In this document: piece by piece, positions 1 to 13,202 of the stretch
How positions within the stretch are numbered: the first letter of the stretch is position 1
Layout of the letters: every line of letters starts with the position of its first letter
Source: Owenia fusiformis
Taxonomy: Eukaryota > Annelida > Polychaeta > Sabellida > Oweniidae
Assembly: GCA_903813345.2 (NCBI GenBank)
Contig: CAIIXF020000010.1
Span: forward strand, 18,113,181 to 18,177,180
Length of the DNA stretch: 64,000 nt
Reading direction: 5' to 3'
Made by a program: the position numbers and the translations under genes
Notes under the pieces: generated by a model
The model's database searches: none
Seen by the model: only the letters and a program-made list of their open reading frames with translations
Told to the model about the DNA's origin: nothing

Positions 1-347
1 TAAAATAAAATAAATTACAGGGAGCTAATATTTAATTAATACACAGACATTAATATAAATATCTTATGAAATAATTCATTAACAACATGTTTTCTTCATG
101 TTTAATTAAAACATAATTGAATTAATATTACGTGATGTTATCCCATCTTGAACTATCAAAGATATCATACACAGTATCATCATTTGATTTTGAATATAAA
201 TGTACAATAGTGCCTGTGAAGCCGAACCTATTTATAGAAGAACAATTCAGATCGCCAAACATCCTTTATATCCAAACACTCGAATGAGTATCATTGTCTC
301 GTTGGATATATTGGATCATTGGATATATCATTTCAATATATAGTGGA

Positions 348-492
348 CAGGCCCGTAGCCAGGGGGGTTCGCAGGGTTCGGACTTCTCCAAGTAATTTTA
401 GCAATATTTGGGCCAAAATTGTCAAATGTGAACCCCCCCTGGAAATTTTTGAAAACTGAACCCCCCCTTGGCAAATCCTGGCTACGGGCCTG
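348..492. mobile_element. MITE-like element, GGCCCGTAGCCAGG family
   Basis: A 145-bp non-coding unit whose ends are inverted copies: CAGGCCCGTAGCCAGG on the left and CCTGGCTACGGGCCTG on the right. Inside are runs of C and G and the phrase TTGGCAAATCCTGG. A second copy at 1584-1749 has the same ends and interior, and a half copy begins near 48153. The ends and the lack of an ORF fit a miniature inverted-repeat transposable element; no parent transposase is visible. Confidence 0.7.
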
Positions 493-1583
493 GTGGAAAT
501 AATATTTTTGGAACACTTATCTTTGGTTTGATATATTATCTTTGTAGTGTCATAGCTTTTTCAAACTGGCCTTTGTTTTAAGTCATATATGTGACCAAAT
601 AAGAATATGTGATGGGATAATGCATGCAAAGTGTTTTTACATGGAGAGATGGATGAATTATTTCTAAAAAAACAAAAGGTTCATTTACAAGGGCTTCACT
701 ATCATCCAATCTTCTTCATTTGATAAGTTTTATATTTTCTGTGCACATTATACAGCACTAAGTAAGCTTAAAATGTTGCTTAATACACAATATAGAATAT
801 ATACAATAAGGCACCTATTACACATAACCATTATGGCCCTTATATGAGATGCATTTTATAAGTTTCAAATAAAATACAAACATTATGGTGTGCAAACATG
901 TGCTCTAATATGGCAGTGGTGTACAGCTAATTTTTGACAATAATTATGAATTTGTTGCTTTTATATGCAATTAAAAAAATAATAATTTCAAATACAAATA
1001 TTATAACATGTGCTCTAGTATGGCAATGATGAGTGGCTAATCTTTTGACAATGATTTAGAATTTGTTGGCATTTATTACATTTTAGTGAAAATATATATG
1101 TACAAGTAGATCAAAGAGGAGTGAGCTGTTTGAAGATCAACTGTGAGGATACCTAATACAGTAAAACCTGTGAAGTGGAATGCCTCAATAATAGAAACAC
1201 TTCGAGTTTCATTACCAATTTTCTCAATATAAGATGACCCTCAGTGAGCGGAACACCTCCCGAGTGGAACACTATTAAGAGGTCCAAAAGGTGTTTCACT
1301 TAACATATAGCTTTTACTGTATTTATATTGTAAAATATACATTTAGTCCCACATCGAGATCATGAATGCACCCCCCCCCCCTCTTGCTCTCATGGAGAAA
1401 GAAACCAGTGGGACTAGGGACTCCATGCAAGACTACATAGTAGTTTCCAATAAATGGTATTTGATTAATGATTAACCATGTACAGTACATATACCTTGAA
1501 AACTTTATGTGCGCGATATTAATAAGTGTCATGTTTGAGCTCAGGGACTCATGCCTTTTGATTTAAATAGATCTGATACACTG

Positions 1584-1749
1584 CAGGCCCTTAGCCAGGG
1601 GGGGTTCCCAAGGTTCAGACGAACCCCCCCCCGGCCAAAAATTCTTTCAAAATCATGCAGTTTTTCACCATTTTGAGCACTTCTCAAGTTTTCTCAAGTC
1701 AATTTTTGAAAACTAAATCCCCCCTTGGCAAATCCTGGCTACAGGCCTG
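1584..1749. mobile_element. MITE-like element, GGCCCGTAGCCAGG family, second copy
   Basis: Its ends CAGGCCCTTAGCCAGG and CCTGGCTACAGGCCTG are inverted copies with one or two changes from the copy at 348-492. The interior shares the C-rich stretches and TTGGCAAATCCTGG. It contains no coding sequence. Confidence 0.7.
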
Positions 1750-2180
1750 CACTGAATACATTTCGTAAGTGATCAACTTGGGGCATATGCCAAAATTTAA
1801 CATTAGACTTTGTAGTTGGCATTTATCATAAACTGGGGTAATTTGACAATTTTGGTTTTTCACCATTTAGTTTAACTCATACAATGACCAGCTTACGTTC
1901 TTTTTGATACTTCAATGTATTAAAATGAATCTGTCATCAAGTTGCCGTCAATATTTAGAAAACTGAAAATACCAAATTAATAGCGCCAATTTAACCCAAT
2001 TTACAATAAATTGTGATCCTTCAGTAAGTAATTAAAGATGAATAAGTTAAATGTCTTATTCCCATGGTCAGTCAGTCATGTGATCTTCTGAGCAGCTAAT
2101 CATATGAGAGGATTCCAGATAGGAATACATAGGACTGTGGGATAGATGATCTTCCTTTGAATATATGACCATATTAGGAA

Positions 2181-5100
2181 CTAGTCTGAGTCACTATCCC
2201 CTCCATAGTCCTTTGAGAATTGTCTTGGCATCACTGGAATAATAAATAATATAATATGTATTTTGTAAAAGTATGCAGATTATAATATTACCCTGCTATC
2301 AGTTAGCCACACTTCCTCTGGCTATAACAAAATATTCCAGTTTTTACAGCATCTTAAATGCAGCATGTACCACCTTCTATACACCCATTAATATGGGGTT
2401 ACACCCATTAATATGGGGTTGATTGCTTTTTTCTTATTTTTTTCAAATTACACTCGCAAAAACTTAAACTTTTGTAGAAAACAAATGACAAACTTATAAG
2501 TAATTGCATTTTTATCACAACTTCTGGATCAGCCCTTGTATGTCAAAAAGTTGGAAGTTGGCAGATTTTTTGAGGAAGTTGAATTGGAAATGGGGAGAGT
2601 GAATGTGAAAGGGAAGTTAGCCAATCATTGGCTCATTGGCCAATGTAATCATATGATTCTTTGTCTTCTAATTATAAAATTCCAATCACATGCCTTTTAG
2701 ATGATTCAAAATACATGTTTTGTCCACCCACAGGCATGTTCGTTGAACTGGTCTCATGTTATCAAAATGAAAGTAATAATCATTTGCCATTCAAAGCTTT
2801 CCTGTTATGATATGAGGACATCTGATTTATCATTCATCCCCTCATTAGTCTCAGGGAATGTTTTCCTTGTTGATAAGAGTTCTGATAACTGAGTACAATT
2901 TTATTAAGGAAGTTCATTCCAAACTTTCCCAAAAATTGACAAAGAAATTGGGGAAATGTCATTTTTTCATTTAATTGAAATATTTCGATTTCAAAATATG
3001 TATTCTACCATAACACGTAAACATCCAAATAAAATTAACCCATTTCATTCGTTATTCCGTGAACAACATTAAAATTCTCATCATGGGTTTATACCTTAAT
3101 AGCTTGCATTGGATATAGGCTATTGTAATTACCAGAATACATGGCCACCTAAACTTAACTCCCGCCTGGATCACTTGTTTTAATATTTGACACAAACCCT
3201 ATCGTTGATAAAAATATCACTCAAAATTATCTGATATTCTATTAAAATTACAGATATTTATAAACTAAGACATAAAAATAGAAAATTGAAATTCCCCAAA
3301 TGGCATTTCTAATTTACCAGATATATCATTATACTTGAAGTGCATACTCTACATATAGTCTATTTCGAAAACTCTTATAGAAATGACAGAGTGGGAAGAA
3401 AATTGCCTATTTTTGACTCACCAACAGTTTTTAATAGAGCTGCTGTATCAGGGTCTTTAGCTAAATCATATGCTGACTTCTTGTCTTTATTCCTAAGGTC
3501 AAGCCTGGCACCTGTTAAATGCAATGAAATAAAATAAAACAATGAAGTCTCAATATTTCAAAAATATATTAAAAGGGATAGTCTAACATCTTGGAAGCAA
3601 TCAAATACAAACCTAATGTTTCCCTTGCAATCCTATTTTTATTTCCCTTTTCTATAAGGACTAGAGAATAAGGATTTCCATATCCTCAGAAATATATGGA
3701 TTGTGTTAGAATTTACTTTTGGTGAATGCAGTGAGGATGAAATTCATGAATACAGTATGTCTTATGTATTTACTTCATCCCTGGTATAAACTGTGTGTAT
3801 GCATTATATTTACTTTGCTGTATTGTGTATATCTTATATGTTCTTTGTATATGCAGTAGTTTCATTAGCAACAGGCGATTTTTACCAGTTGTTTTCACAA
3901 ATTCGCCTCTTGTTTTAGGGACTTTTCAACTGTTCCATGTTAAATTTATGATTTCCATTAATTGTGCCTGTTGTTTTCATTCATATAGATATCAATTACC
4001 TTTCTCTAGGAGAAGTTGGACTGCACTAGCATGACCCTTCCAAGCGCAAGAATGTAGCGCTGTATCACCAATCTTGTTCTGAAAATCACATACAATAAAT
4101 GCTACATCATTTCAAATAGTTGAGATAATTTCAAGAAATACTGTCAATGAAATAAGAGTGTGGTACCAAGTTAAGATGTGTTAAGGATACGAGGAGCGAA
4201 TGTCATGAAATTAGCATCCTAAATAAAAACAAGGTATTTACATACAAAATGTCACTACCTGCCATTTGTTACAGATGTCGAACACCAACCCCTGTCCACA
4301 AATAAGTTGGAGATTATAACAATATATCACAACTAATGAACCAAGCTCTATCATGGAAAACTGAGATGTCACCCACCAAGATGGCTGATGAAAATAGGCC
4401 ATTTTTGGTATGACAGAGAAGATCATTTTTTGGCCCAGCCTGAACATATAAGGGAACATCCCTCTAAAGCAAACACATCCAAACATGGACAACATTTTGT
4501 GCCAGTAAAGCACCAGAAACTTCTATCAATGTGCAACACAATTCAGAACTTGGCAAAACACAGACCAAGACCACTGATACAATGCATTGTATAAATACAA
4601 CAAAAGAGTAACACAATACAATACCAAGACAGTGCAAAGCTTTACTACCTGGAGTGACGAGATTTCTTATCACCTCAGAAATGACCTTGAAACCCAGAGC
4701 GATGAGAAAATCTGTCACAAAATATTTCACTAAAATTGCCCTTATTTAATCAATATTAATCCAATTTACACAAAAATTGTTTTAAAATGTATATAAATAA
4801 TCTCTGCCATCTAATTTTACAAGTTTAGCATCTAAAGTTGTATTGGATGTAATAAAATGTCAAAAGGCGGCAAAAAAGAAAATTTCTCTGGTTTCAACCG
4901 ATTTTGGAGCCTGGGATTCAAGACCAATACCAAGACCAATACCAAATTACATTACAAGAGCAATATAATACAATGATATCAAAGAACAGTTACAAATTCA
5001 ATACAATAATAAAAAATAAAAAAATGCCTTGAAAACAAGAGCAACATAGTTCAAATGCAATACACTAAACCACAAATATGGAAGAATACCAAAGCAAGTG

Positions 5101-8100
5101 AACAAAATGCAATGGAAATATAATATAATACAAGAGCATTATATTACAAATGCAATGCAATACAACTGTAGTACAATACAAGTCTAATACCTGTACATCA
5201 AGTTGAATGTTTCCAGCAGCCAGTAGTAGTTTCATGCAGTCTATGTGTCCACCATGAGCAGCCCAATGTAGTGGGGTATTCCCTGCTTTATCTAGGCCAT
5301 TCACTGACACCTACAAAATGCAGGAGTGTAGGTCAGAGTGATCGTATGGAAAAAATTATTTTCCATTATACAATATGCATAGTGATAACCATTGGGATTT
5401 TTCAAGAAAACTTGTTATTCAAAATAATTGATTGGGGAATTTTTAACAGTTAAAAATTATTTGTTCATAATTACTTTATAAATGTACATTTTTCCAGAAT
5501 TTCTATTCTTGCATTAGTTTCGGGTTCCTCAATAATCTTCTTAGCTGGCGATAATGTGTATGCAATATGTTTTATATTATCAAGAGGAAGAAAAGAATCG
5601 GAACATTTACTATTCCATAATGACACTTAATATCAATTTGTTAACCTGATATTCCCATGTCTAAGATTGACAGAAAACAAATATCACAAAAATATCTAAA
5701 ATCTACCAATGGAATGTCATTTTAACTTCACTGATCAAAATGAGTCAAGGTTCCTATAGCAGGATATGAATAAATGCAACATTGTATCATACATATAAGC
5801 TTATTTGGCAACAGTATATGTACCTTGTTTTTTATACAGTCTTTCATAAAAGATATATTCCCCCTCTTAGCGGCTTCATGCATTGGGTTGTCCACTGACT
5901 CAGTGTTCTCCTCCACTATAAAGCAAATAAAGCAAAGCTTATTATGCATGGTTTCACACTTTTGATGCTGACACAGCTGTGCTGACGAGATCCTAACAAG
6001 GTAATAACATGCAAAATATCACCACCTGCCATTTGTTACAGATGCTGACCACCAAACACAAAACACTCAAATCTAGCTTCAACTGACTGAATGTTAGACG
6101 CTCATAGGCAGAAAAAGTTGTGATATCCTGACTTTACATATTCTGATACGATTTTGGAAAGGTTACATCATGAGCTTTCAACTCTCGTAATTGAAAGCCC
6201 ATGGTTACATAAAAAAAATTCTAATTTAGATTCACGGAGTGCAGATTAAGTGATCATTTGTGAAGGGTATGACTGATAATTGCAGAAAGCAAGCTGTCAA
6301 AAATACTCCAAATGGCTCGGTTTTCATAACACAAGGGTTTTATTATTGTGCTTTTAATTTAATCAATTAGTGAATAGCAGATGTGAACAGAAGAGGAATG
6401 CAAGGGTAAAATTACAATTGAAAAAATTCTATACTTTTCCATGATTGAAGAACAGTGTAAGATCAATACATGTACAAGCAAAATTAGCACAAATGCAATA
6501 AGGGACAACAGTGATAAAATACATTAAGTACAATATCTGTGCACCAAGTATTACATCCTCTACCTAATGGTAAAATAGGAAGCAATTTGGCACTTTCACA
6601 TATATACCGAGCGTATATACAATTTCAACAACTGCTAGACCCCAAAACATCCTTGTTAACAAAACCATTAGGGAGTCTGAATTTCCATCAAAAATCTACC
6701 AGATTTGCACTTCTTCGAAAATGATACCGTCACTTTAACCACCCACATACTAAAAGGGATTATGCATGGAATTAATTTCAAAGCATATATGAGACACATT
6801 GTGTGTGATTGCAGCTTCCTATTGGTTTCAGCCACTTACCGTAGTTGAATGGTATGAGTCCAACCCTGCCATCGCAACTAGCTCTCCACCATTCACTACT
6901 GGAGGTCATGTCTATGATATATAGCGTATCCCCCTCCTCAAATGACAGTTCATCAGACTAAATTGCAAGAAAACCGTTGGATAGAATTATGCTTAAAGAA
7001 TAACCTTCATTACAAAGAAAATTTCATTCTAAAATATATATTCTAATATACATGTATTATCAAATGAGTAAAATATTTCAATCATTTTCATCCAATAAAA
7101 TGAGGAAGTCCAGCAGCTAAATTAATAGCATGCAACTGGGTCACTAACATAATGCATGAGTATCTTATCACCAACATCGAATTGAAAAACTGTTGTTCGC
7201 TTTATTTGATTCACATTCAAAAATGATAAATTAGGATCTTCCTTTTGATTTAAGAGGTGGGTGCAAAACCTGGGATAAAATACAGGTTACTTCGAATAAA
7301 GTACTATTATCCTATTATCTACAAACCTGTTGTGCTTGGTATGGGTAAAGAGCTCTTACAACCTTCACATGACCTAAAAACAATGAAAAATGTATTTAAA
7401 TATCTATGTTTATATGATTTTAATATAAATAATTTTAAGTCAGATTTGAATTTCTGAGAACTTGTAGATGATTTTGAAAAAATAAATTGGTCAATTTGAA
7501 GCAAGTTGAAAAAAGACCTTTTTTGAATATTAGAACTAGATAAATTACTTTCACGACCTTTAACCATACATGTATAATATACAAGGAGGATTGGCACTCA
7601 GAATTATGCAACCTTGATTTTCCAACAATGAACTATGACATAATAAATGTTTCAAAATTAAAAGTTTCAAATTCAGTCAAACCGATGTCATATTTGGCAT
7701 CTACATGTAAAATTACATCTAGCAATGTGGTATTGAATAGAGTCTATCAACTTTGAAAATTTTATTTTCCTTGAAAATGTGACTTCTAGGTCGGGGAGAC
7801 TCCCCATAGACCCCATGTTGTAAAATCACAAAAATGTAAATATCTTTTCTTGTGTTGGGCAGATAATATTTTCTTTCACTGGACATATCTTAATTTGTAT
7901 AACTATCAGATACATAAGGGCAATATGAAAAGTAAACCAGTACAACTGATTAATATTCAAGTTTAAGGGAATTTTGTAATACCCTGCCATGTTATTTCCC
8001 CCGAATCAGCCACCTGGTGGCGAAACTGGTAATTCCCTACTCGCATCTGAGTAATTCTGAAGCATTTTCATGACATCCTTCAAGATCGGATTCATTGTTG

Positions 8101-9712
8101 GAAAATATTGAGATTGCAGTCTGGGCGCCAATCTTTCCTGGTGTATATAGCTATGGGTGTAGCCAGGGGTGCGATTTTTGTAAAATTTGTTAAAATCTTT
8201 TTAAAATTTAATAACAAATTATAGTTTTAAATGCTTAGAATGCACCATACACTATGTGGATTTTAAAAAATCTCCAAGGGTGAAACCCCATACCCCCATT
8301 TTTGGGGCTCACTTTGCTCGCAGTGATGCAGACCTCAAAATGTGCTACCCCTTAACATTTGCTGGCTACGCCCCTGTATTGTGTGTAAGAATCAGCTTTC
8401 AAGAAACGTATGGCGTGAGACATATTAACATCTTTGTACTTTCAATCGAAACCAAAGGTGTTATAACCAACACAAGATTTTGTGCATTGTTGGTTTCAGT
8501 CGAAACTGAAACTGAAAAAAATTAATTCTGACCTGATAGAATAACAAAAAGACCTTTGAAAACATTCCAAATCCAATTAACAGTAACAAACAATCAGTAG
8601 CTACGCACTTTGGAGTATTATTTCTAAGCCAGGGTCACTGGGATCAATTCAAAACGAGACATTATGTCTTTGTTTCAGCATGGTTGAACTTCCAGTAGAA
8701 GAATTTGGTAAGAATTTTTGTTTTCTTAATTTTGTCACCCATATCCATCAAATCTTAACTTCATATTTGGTCAGTATATAGTGCATTGGTTCAGGTTTTG
8801 AAATATAATTACATCTCAGAAATAGATAAAGTACTTTTTACTACTAAACAAATTTGTTCCCTCGCTTAGGAAATGAAGACAGTCCATTTTGTACCAATGA
8901 TACGAAGACACGTTTTATTTGCAATCAAGACATTTGTTTTACTATATTCAATGTGGTAGTACTCTAGTATCCCTATTAAGAGTCACATTTGCACTTGAAG
9001 GCACATTGTAGATGTCTTAAAGGAATGTAACTCTTTTTTGACTGCGTTATCCCATTACTTATACTTCAGATAGTATTGAAATGTGCTGTCTTCATTTCAT
9101 GCTTCAGAAACCTATGTTTTGTCTTCATTTCTCTGAGAAACTGTCTTAATTGTTTCAAGAGGGAACAAATAAGCGAGGACGAGATTTTGCAATTATCTAA
9201 ACAATTACTGTATTTATTACCATATTTCGAAACCAGAACACACGTACTACATGTGGGTCAAATATTTAGTTGAAAATTGAAGGATAAAGATGCTATAATC
9301 GAGAAAACAAAAATTATTATCAACCAGAAGTGAGGGTGGTACATAAACAACACACATGTGACAGATCTTCTCACAAATTAGCATCATGGGAACAAGCTTG
9401 TTCTCGTAAAAAAGGACTTCGTTTACCAAAAAACATTACCCATGGGTGGTGGTTAAAAGATATAGTGTGACTCCTCTGGCAATATCTAGGTTTAGTGAAT
9501 ACCTTTTAGTAAAACAAAACAATCAACATTTTATAGCTTTTGATTGAAAAAAGTTCAGTCAATTAAAATATTTCCTCAATCCAAAATCAATCTTGTCCAG
9601 AATATATCCATCTCAATAACACCAACAGCAGTCAAAATACGCCATTGTATGAAAAAGTCTTACCTGGTTTCACTGGAGCAGGCGGGGGCGGTCGTGAAGG
9701 TCTAGTAGACAT
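2181..9712 (-). CDS. ostf1: Osteoclast-stimulating factor 1 (SH3-ankyrin adaptor), complete, 8 exons
   Basis: Coding exons on the minus strand: 9712-9664, 7373-7327, 6957-6840, 5915-5824, 5310-5191, 4078-4000, 3511-3422, 2233-2181. All junctions are GT-AG, all phases fit, and the sum is 648 nt (215 aa; human OSTF1 is 214). Residues 1-16 form a proline-rich tail ([11 protein letters not shown]...). Residues 17-72 are an SH3 domain with ALYPY (24-28), an acidic EEGD loop, the WW pair (55-56) and IPFNY. Ankyrin repeats follow: [12 protein letters not shown] (80-91), [13 protein letters not shown] (112-124), [13 protein letters not shown] (from 146), then [15 protein letters not shown]. The end reads GGDSDSD, like the acidic vertebrate tail. 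OSTF1 is a cytoplasmic SH3 scaffold known to bind SRC-family and SMN partners. Identification is very secure; function here is inferred from the family. Confidence 0.95.
2381..2420. repeat. Exact 20-bp tandem duplication
   Basis: The 20 bases at 2381-2400 (ACACCCATTAATATGGGGTT) are repeated exactly at 2401-2420, in the last intron of ostf1. Each unit is itself partly palindromic (AACCCC-type ends around ATTAAT). It looks like a small slippage duplication. Confidence 0.9.
8152..8378. mobile_element. MITE-like element in ostf1 intron 1
   Basis: The left end TATGGGTGTAGCCAGGGG and right end GCTGGCTACGCCCCTGTA are imperfect inverted copies, enclosing about 200 bp of non-coding DNA. They resemble the GTAGCCAGG ends of the 348 and 1584 elements, but the interior differs, so this is a sister family. 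Confidence 0.6.
8502..8513 (+). promoter_or_regulatory. ISRE-like motif in ostf1 intron 1
   Basis: GAAACTGAAACT is an exact match to the core interferon-stimulated response element (GAAANNGAAACT). It overlaps a second GAAANNGAAA match at 8508-8517. In vertebrates such sites bind IRF proteins. Whether IRFs act here is unknown, and a site in an intron may be chance. Confidence 0.35.
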
Positions 9713-10067
9713 ATTGAAAGCAAATAATATTGAAAAATTAAAATTTTCTTTTCTGAATTTCACTTCCGGGTTAGCAAACAATAGGTGGCAGCTCAAAAAA
9801 TCAATTAATTCCTCTTGGCGGGAAATTCAACTTTGCAAACTTCCATCTTCCATGCAGTGTCTCGGAATATAGCCCTGTCACAGAGTTTGCCAACTTTGAA
9901 TATTTTTAAAAATAATTTGCTAATAAAAGAAACTTTCACCAAAGGTCTACAACACTGGCGGATCAAGAAACAAACAAGGGGGGGGGGCAAATTTCGAGTC
10001 AGCAAAGAAATTTCCAGCGCCTGTGCGGAAAAAAATTCAGGACCCTAAAACTTAATAAAAACTAAAA

Positions 10068-10493
10068 CTTAAGGTCAGGGTGCATGATGGGAAATTTTCT
10101 GCATTCCTCAATTGAGTCACATGTTATTTTTCAAACAAGAATCACTCCTTCCCCACATTGTCTATATCTTCCAGTTTTGCACAAAGAGTGCACTAATGTG
10201 CCTAGAAAAGACTTGTGAGAAGGATGTTTTGATAAAATGTATAAAAAATGAGAAAATTCAGTGAAAAAAATCAGAAAATTTTCAGAAATTTTTTTCACTG
10301 AATTTTCTCATTTTTTATACATTTTACAAAACAAACCTTCTCACAAGGCTTTTCTAGGCACATAGGTGCACTCTTTGTGCAAACTTGGAAGATGTAGACA
10401 ATTTGGGGAAGGACTTATTCTTGTTTGAAAAATAACATGTGACTCAATTGAGGAATGCAGAAAATTTCCCAACATGCACCCTGTCCTTAAGGC
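10068..10493. repeat. Long imperfect palindrome (foldback), about 200-bp arms
   Basis: The left arm runs from CTTAAGGTCAGGGTGCATGATGG through GCATTCCTCAATTGAGTCACATG. The right arm returns as CATGTGACTCAATTGAGGAATGC and ends CATGCACCCTGTCCTTAAGG. The centre lies near 10277, in a stretch where AATTTTCTGAAAATT-type sequence folds back almost without a loop. The outside flanks resemble the GGCGGATC element family (a CTGGCGGATC start near 9954 and TGGATCCG near 10554), so this may be an inverted dimer of that family. Confidence 0.85.
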
Positions 10494-12376
10494 CAAATTA
10501 TGCCCAAAAGACCCATTATATGAGGCCCTACAAAATTCCTGCCCCCCCCCTCCATGGATCCGTTGACGGTTCAGCTATCCAAAAGCTAACAGGCCGAGGG
10601 GCCAGGGGAGGGGTACAATTCAAGTCAGAAAAAATGTCCGCGGTTGAACAAGAACAAATGGTTATAAAACAAAAAATTGGGCCCAAATTTAAGGCTCATT
10701 TTTGTTTTGGCCTACAATTAGCCTAAAACCACTGAAAGGCCAGGCATGGGCTTTCAACTAGATGACTGAAAGCCCATGGGCCAGGTAATGCCCAAAAAAG
10801 CCATACAAAATTTCTGGGCCCAAAACTATTTTCTGGGCCTAGGAGGAGGTTTTTGAATTGCATGATTTTATACTGTTCTAATTGATAATGAAAACATAGA
10901 AACATGATGTATGTGGCGTATGGTGTTTAAACTGCTTCTTTATTCGGTACATATAATTCGATATCAAATAAAACAATCAATTTACCAAAACCTTTACCCA
11001 ATCTATCGAATGTCTTTTATTTTATCGAATATTATAATCTATACAATTTATATTCGCAGAACAGTTGCACTTGTTCATTGTGTTGGCATTTACATTTGAT
11101 ATTTAAACATGTATTTGTGTGATGCGGCGATTCAATTTGTTTTCCCTAGCGTACATATAGTTCAATTAGTTATATTTAAACATTCGGTATTTAACTTATT
11201 TATATTCGGTAAATACCGAAAGCCACACTCGATAAATTTCGTTATTTTTCGATACTTTACGATACTTTCAGTCACGTGATATATGAAAACGATGTCGAAT
11301 AGCCGCGCGTCCATTTTGCAAAACTCGAGGTCACGTGACAAAATATCGAAGAACAACGAAATTTATCGAATATTGCGTTATTGCATTCGCTAAATAGCAA
11401 ATGAGCTTTCGGTGAAATGCATTAACTATGTTATTGAAAAATAAATTATTTGGTAAAGATAGAAAAACTTATTTCGGTAAGGGTTAAAATAGAAATTTGA
11501 TATTGTGCATTTATGTGTTACTCTTAATGAATAGCCTACCATAACAGTTTACGCAAAAAGTATATCATTTAGTGAATAAAATATGTAATTTAATGCATAT
11601 AGTACATAAGTATTAAGTGATTTAATACATTGGCTATTTTGAAAACTAAATTCGCTGTAACAAATATATAAATGTCTTTACCGAATGGAAAATTGATTTA
11701 GCGAATATAAATATGCCATATGTCGAATTTATTAGGATTTAACGAATAAAGAAGCAAAAATAATGCCATAGTGGCGTTCTTGGAAAATGTGACGTGTGTA
11801 CGTATATCACAGGTATGTATCGAGAGACTTGTCCGCTGTGACGGAGCATGTTATTTTTCATAAAAACACTAAGAAGTCTCAGTAACTACCTACAGAATCA
11901 GGAGAAAATGAAAAGTGAGAAAAGTTGACAAATTGACAATAGACCCAAAGAATCCTTGTCACGTTGATATCTGAACTAGGCCATATGTGTTCGGGACTAC
12001 ATCACACAAGAGTGTCACAAACGTTTAAACCACATCCGCTAAATCTCTGATTGCAGTTGAATCACAATATGAACTGACAAGCGAAGTACGTACATATTGC
12101 TTTATTTCATTATAACAATAAATTTAACGTTTGGGCTACATATTTTACAAATATTCATAACAATTATAATACTAGTATATATAACAATAGGGTATCATTT
12201 TCACGAGAGCCAAAATAATGAATACAATCTGTTCTAAATGACCCAATACTGTCGGAGGGGAGTATCCATATTAAGAGTATTATTTTTTATCCCATGGTTG
12301 CAAGGATATAGATCGAATATCACATTAAGATATTTTTGATATGTGGATCAAGATATCATATTTTAGCAAAAAATTC

Positions 12377-12490
12377 ACAAACCATCGAATATCACTTTTA
12401 AACTATCGAATATCCCGTCTTAAAAAGTGATATTCGATGGTTTGAAAAGTGACATTCGATGGTTTGAAAAGTGATATTCGATGGTTTCGA
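12377..12490. repeat. 22-bp tandem repeat with inverted partner
   Basis: Three units of AAGTGATATTCGATGGTTTG with a period of 22 bp start near 12425, 12447 and 12469. The sequence just before (12377-12415) contains the same word inverted twice (AACCATCGAATATCACTTTT). The whole can fold into a hairpin. Confidence 0.75.
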
Positions 12491-13202
12491 ATTTTTTCAA
12501 AAAAAATTCTTTTTACATTCTTTAATTATTTTCAAAAATATATTTTTTAAATTCGAAATTTCAGAAAAAAAATTCAACATTTTTTCACAATTTTTTCAAT
12601 TATTTTTTCAAATTTTTTCTCAAATTCTACTTTTTTCGCTGATAATGATTTCCCATGGGATAGACGGACAATCCTATGGTTTTTCAAAAATCTCAATTAT
12701 ATCCACTCCATGGATACAAATATCTTCTCTCATTCGCTGTGCTCACTCATGACGATATCAATATCCACTCATGGATATAAATGATATTTTTTCAAAACCA
12801 TAGGATATTTCTATAATATTCGGAATGCATGCTACTCTAGGATATACTCTGGTGTAAAATGCCAGATTTATTAATTATAAGTAACGTAATACAACTACAA
12901 TATGAGATGTACCATGACAAACAACAGGACCGTAGGCTAGCCAGCTTTTGCCAAGAGGGATCACTTTTCAAAAAATTCCAGGCGTTTCACATTTGATTTT
13001 AAATAGCCCGAAATGACTTGAAAAGTAGTCAGAATGGATAGAAAAATGCTAATTGTAATTATTGTGAAAGAATTTTTGAGTTCACTCGCCCCCGCACACT
13101 ACGCGAGGTGTGTAGGTTGGCCCCCTCTGTTTTATATGCAAGGTTAAACTCCCTATTATTTATATTAATCCTATACTATATTATTTTCTCATTCGAAATA
13201 AT

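Larger units (their letters stand above)
1..2180. other. Non-coding flank downstream of ostf1
   Basis: I see no convincing exon here. The stretch lies beyond the ostf1 stop codon, so its right part should be 3-prime UTR and then intergenic sequence. It holds two small inverted-repeat elements (listed separately), a C homopolymer near 1370, and otherwise AT-rich unique-looking sequence. A minus-strand AATAAA (complement of 1072-1077) is a possible poly(A) signal, about 1.1 kb beyond the stop; nothing shows that it is used. Confidence 0.6.
7374..9663 (-). other. Large first intron of ostf1
   Basis: This 2.3-kb intron separates the proline-rich start exon from the first SH3 exon. It holds an inverted-repeat element (8152-8378), an ISRE-like site (8502-8513) and AT-rich sequence. 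Its left end shares the phrases CTTGTAGATGATTTTGAAAAAAT and GTCAATTTGAAGCAAGTTGAA with the repeat family near 55.4 and 60.1-61.3 kb. I found no further exon. Confidence 0.7.
9713..13202. other. Intergenic region between ostf1 and the first TIR gene
   Basis: The right end is the 3-prime flank of the TIR gene that stops at 13203; the left end is the ostf1 promoter side. It contains a 0.4-kb imperfect palindrome (10068-10493), G and C homopolymer tracts near 9978 and 10540, a very AT-rich zone rich in ATTCGATA-type words (10.9-11.8 kb), and a small 22-bp tandem array (12377-12490). No exon with convincing coding content was found. Confidence 0.6.

Noticed and set aside
8660-8712. Plus-strand mini-exon (TTTCAG ... 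GTAAGA) in ostf1 intron 1
   Set aside because: Acceptor and donor words are present by chance; 29 bp of coding sequence with no partner exons.
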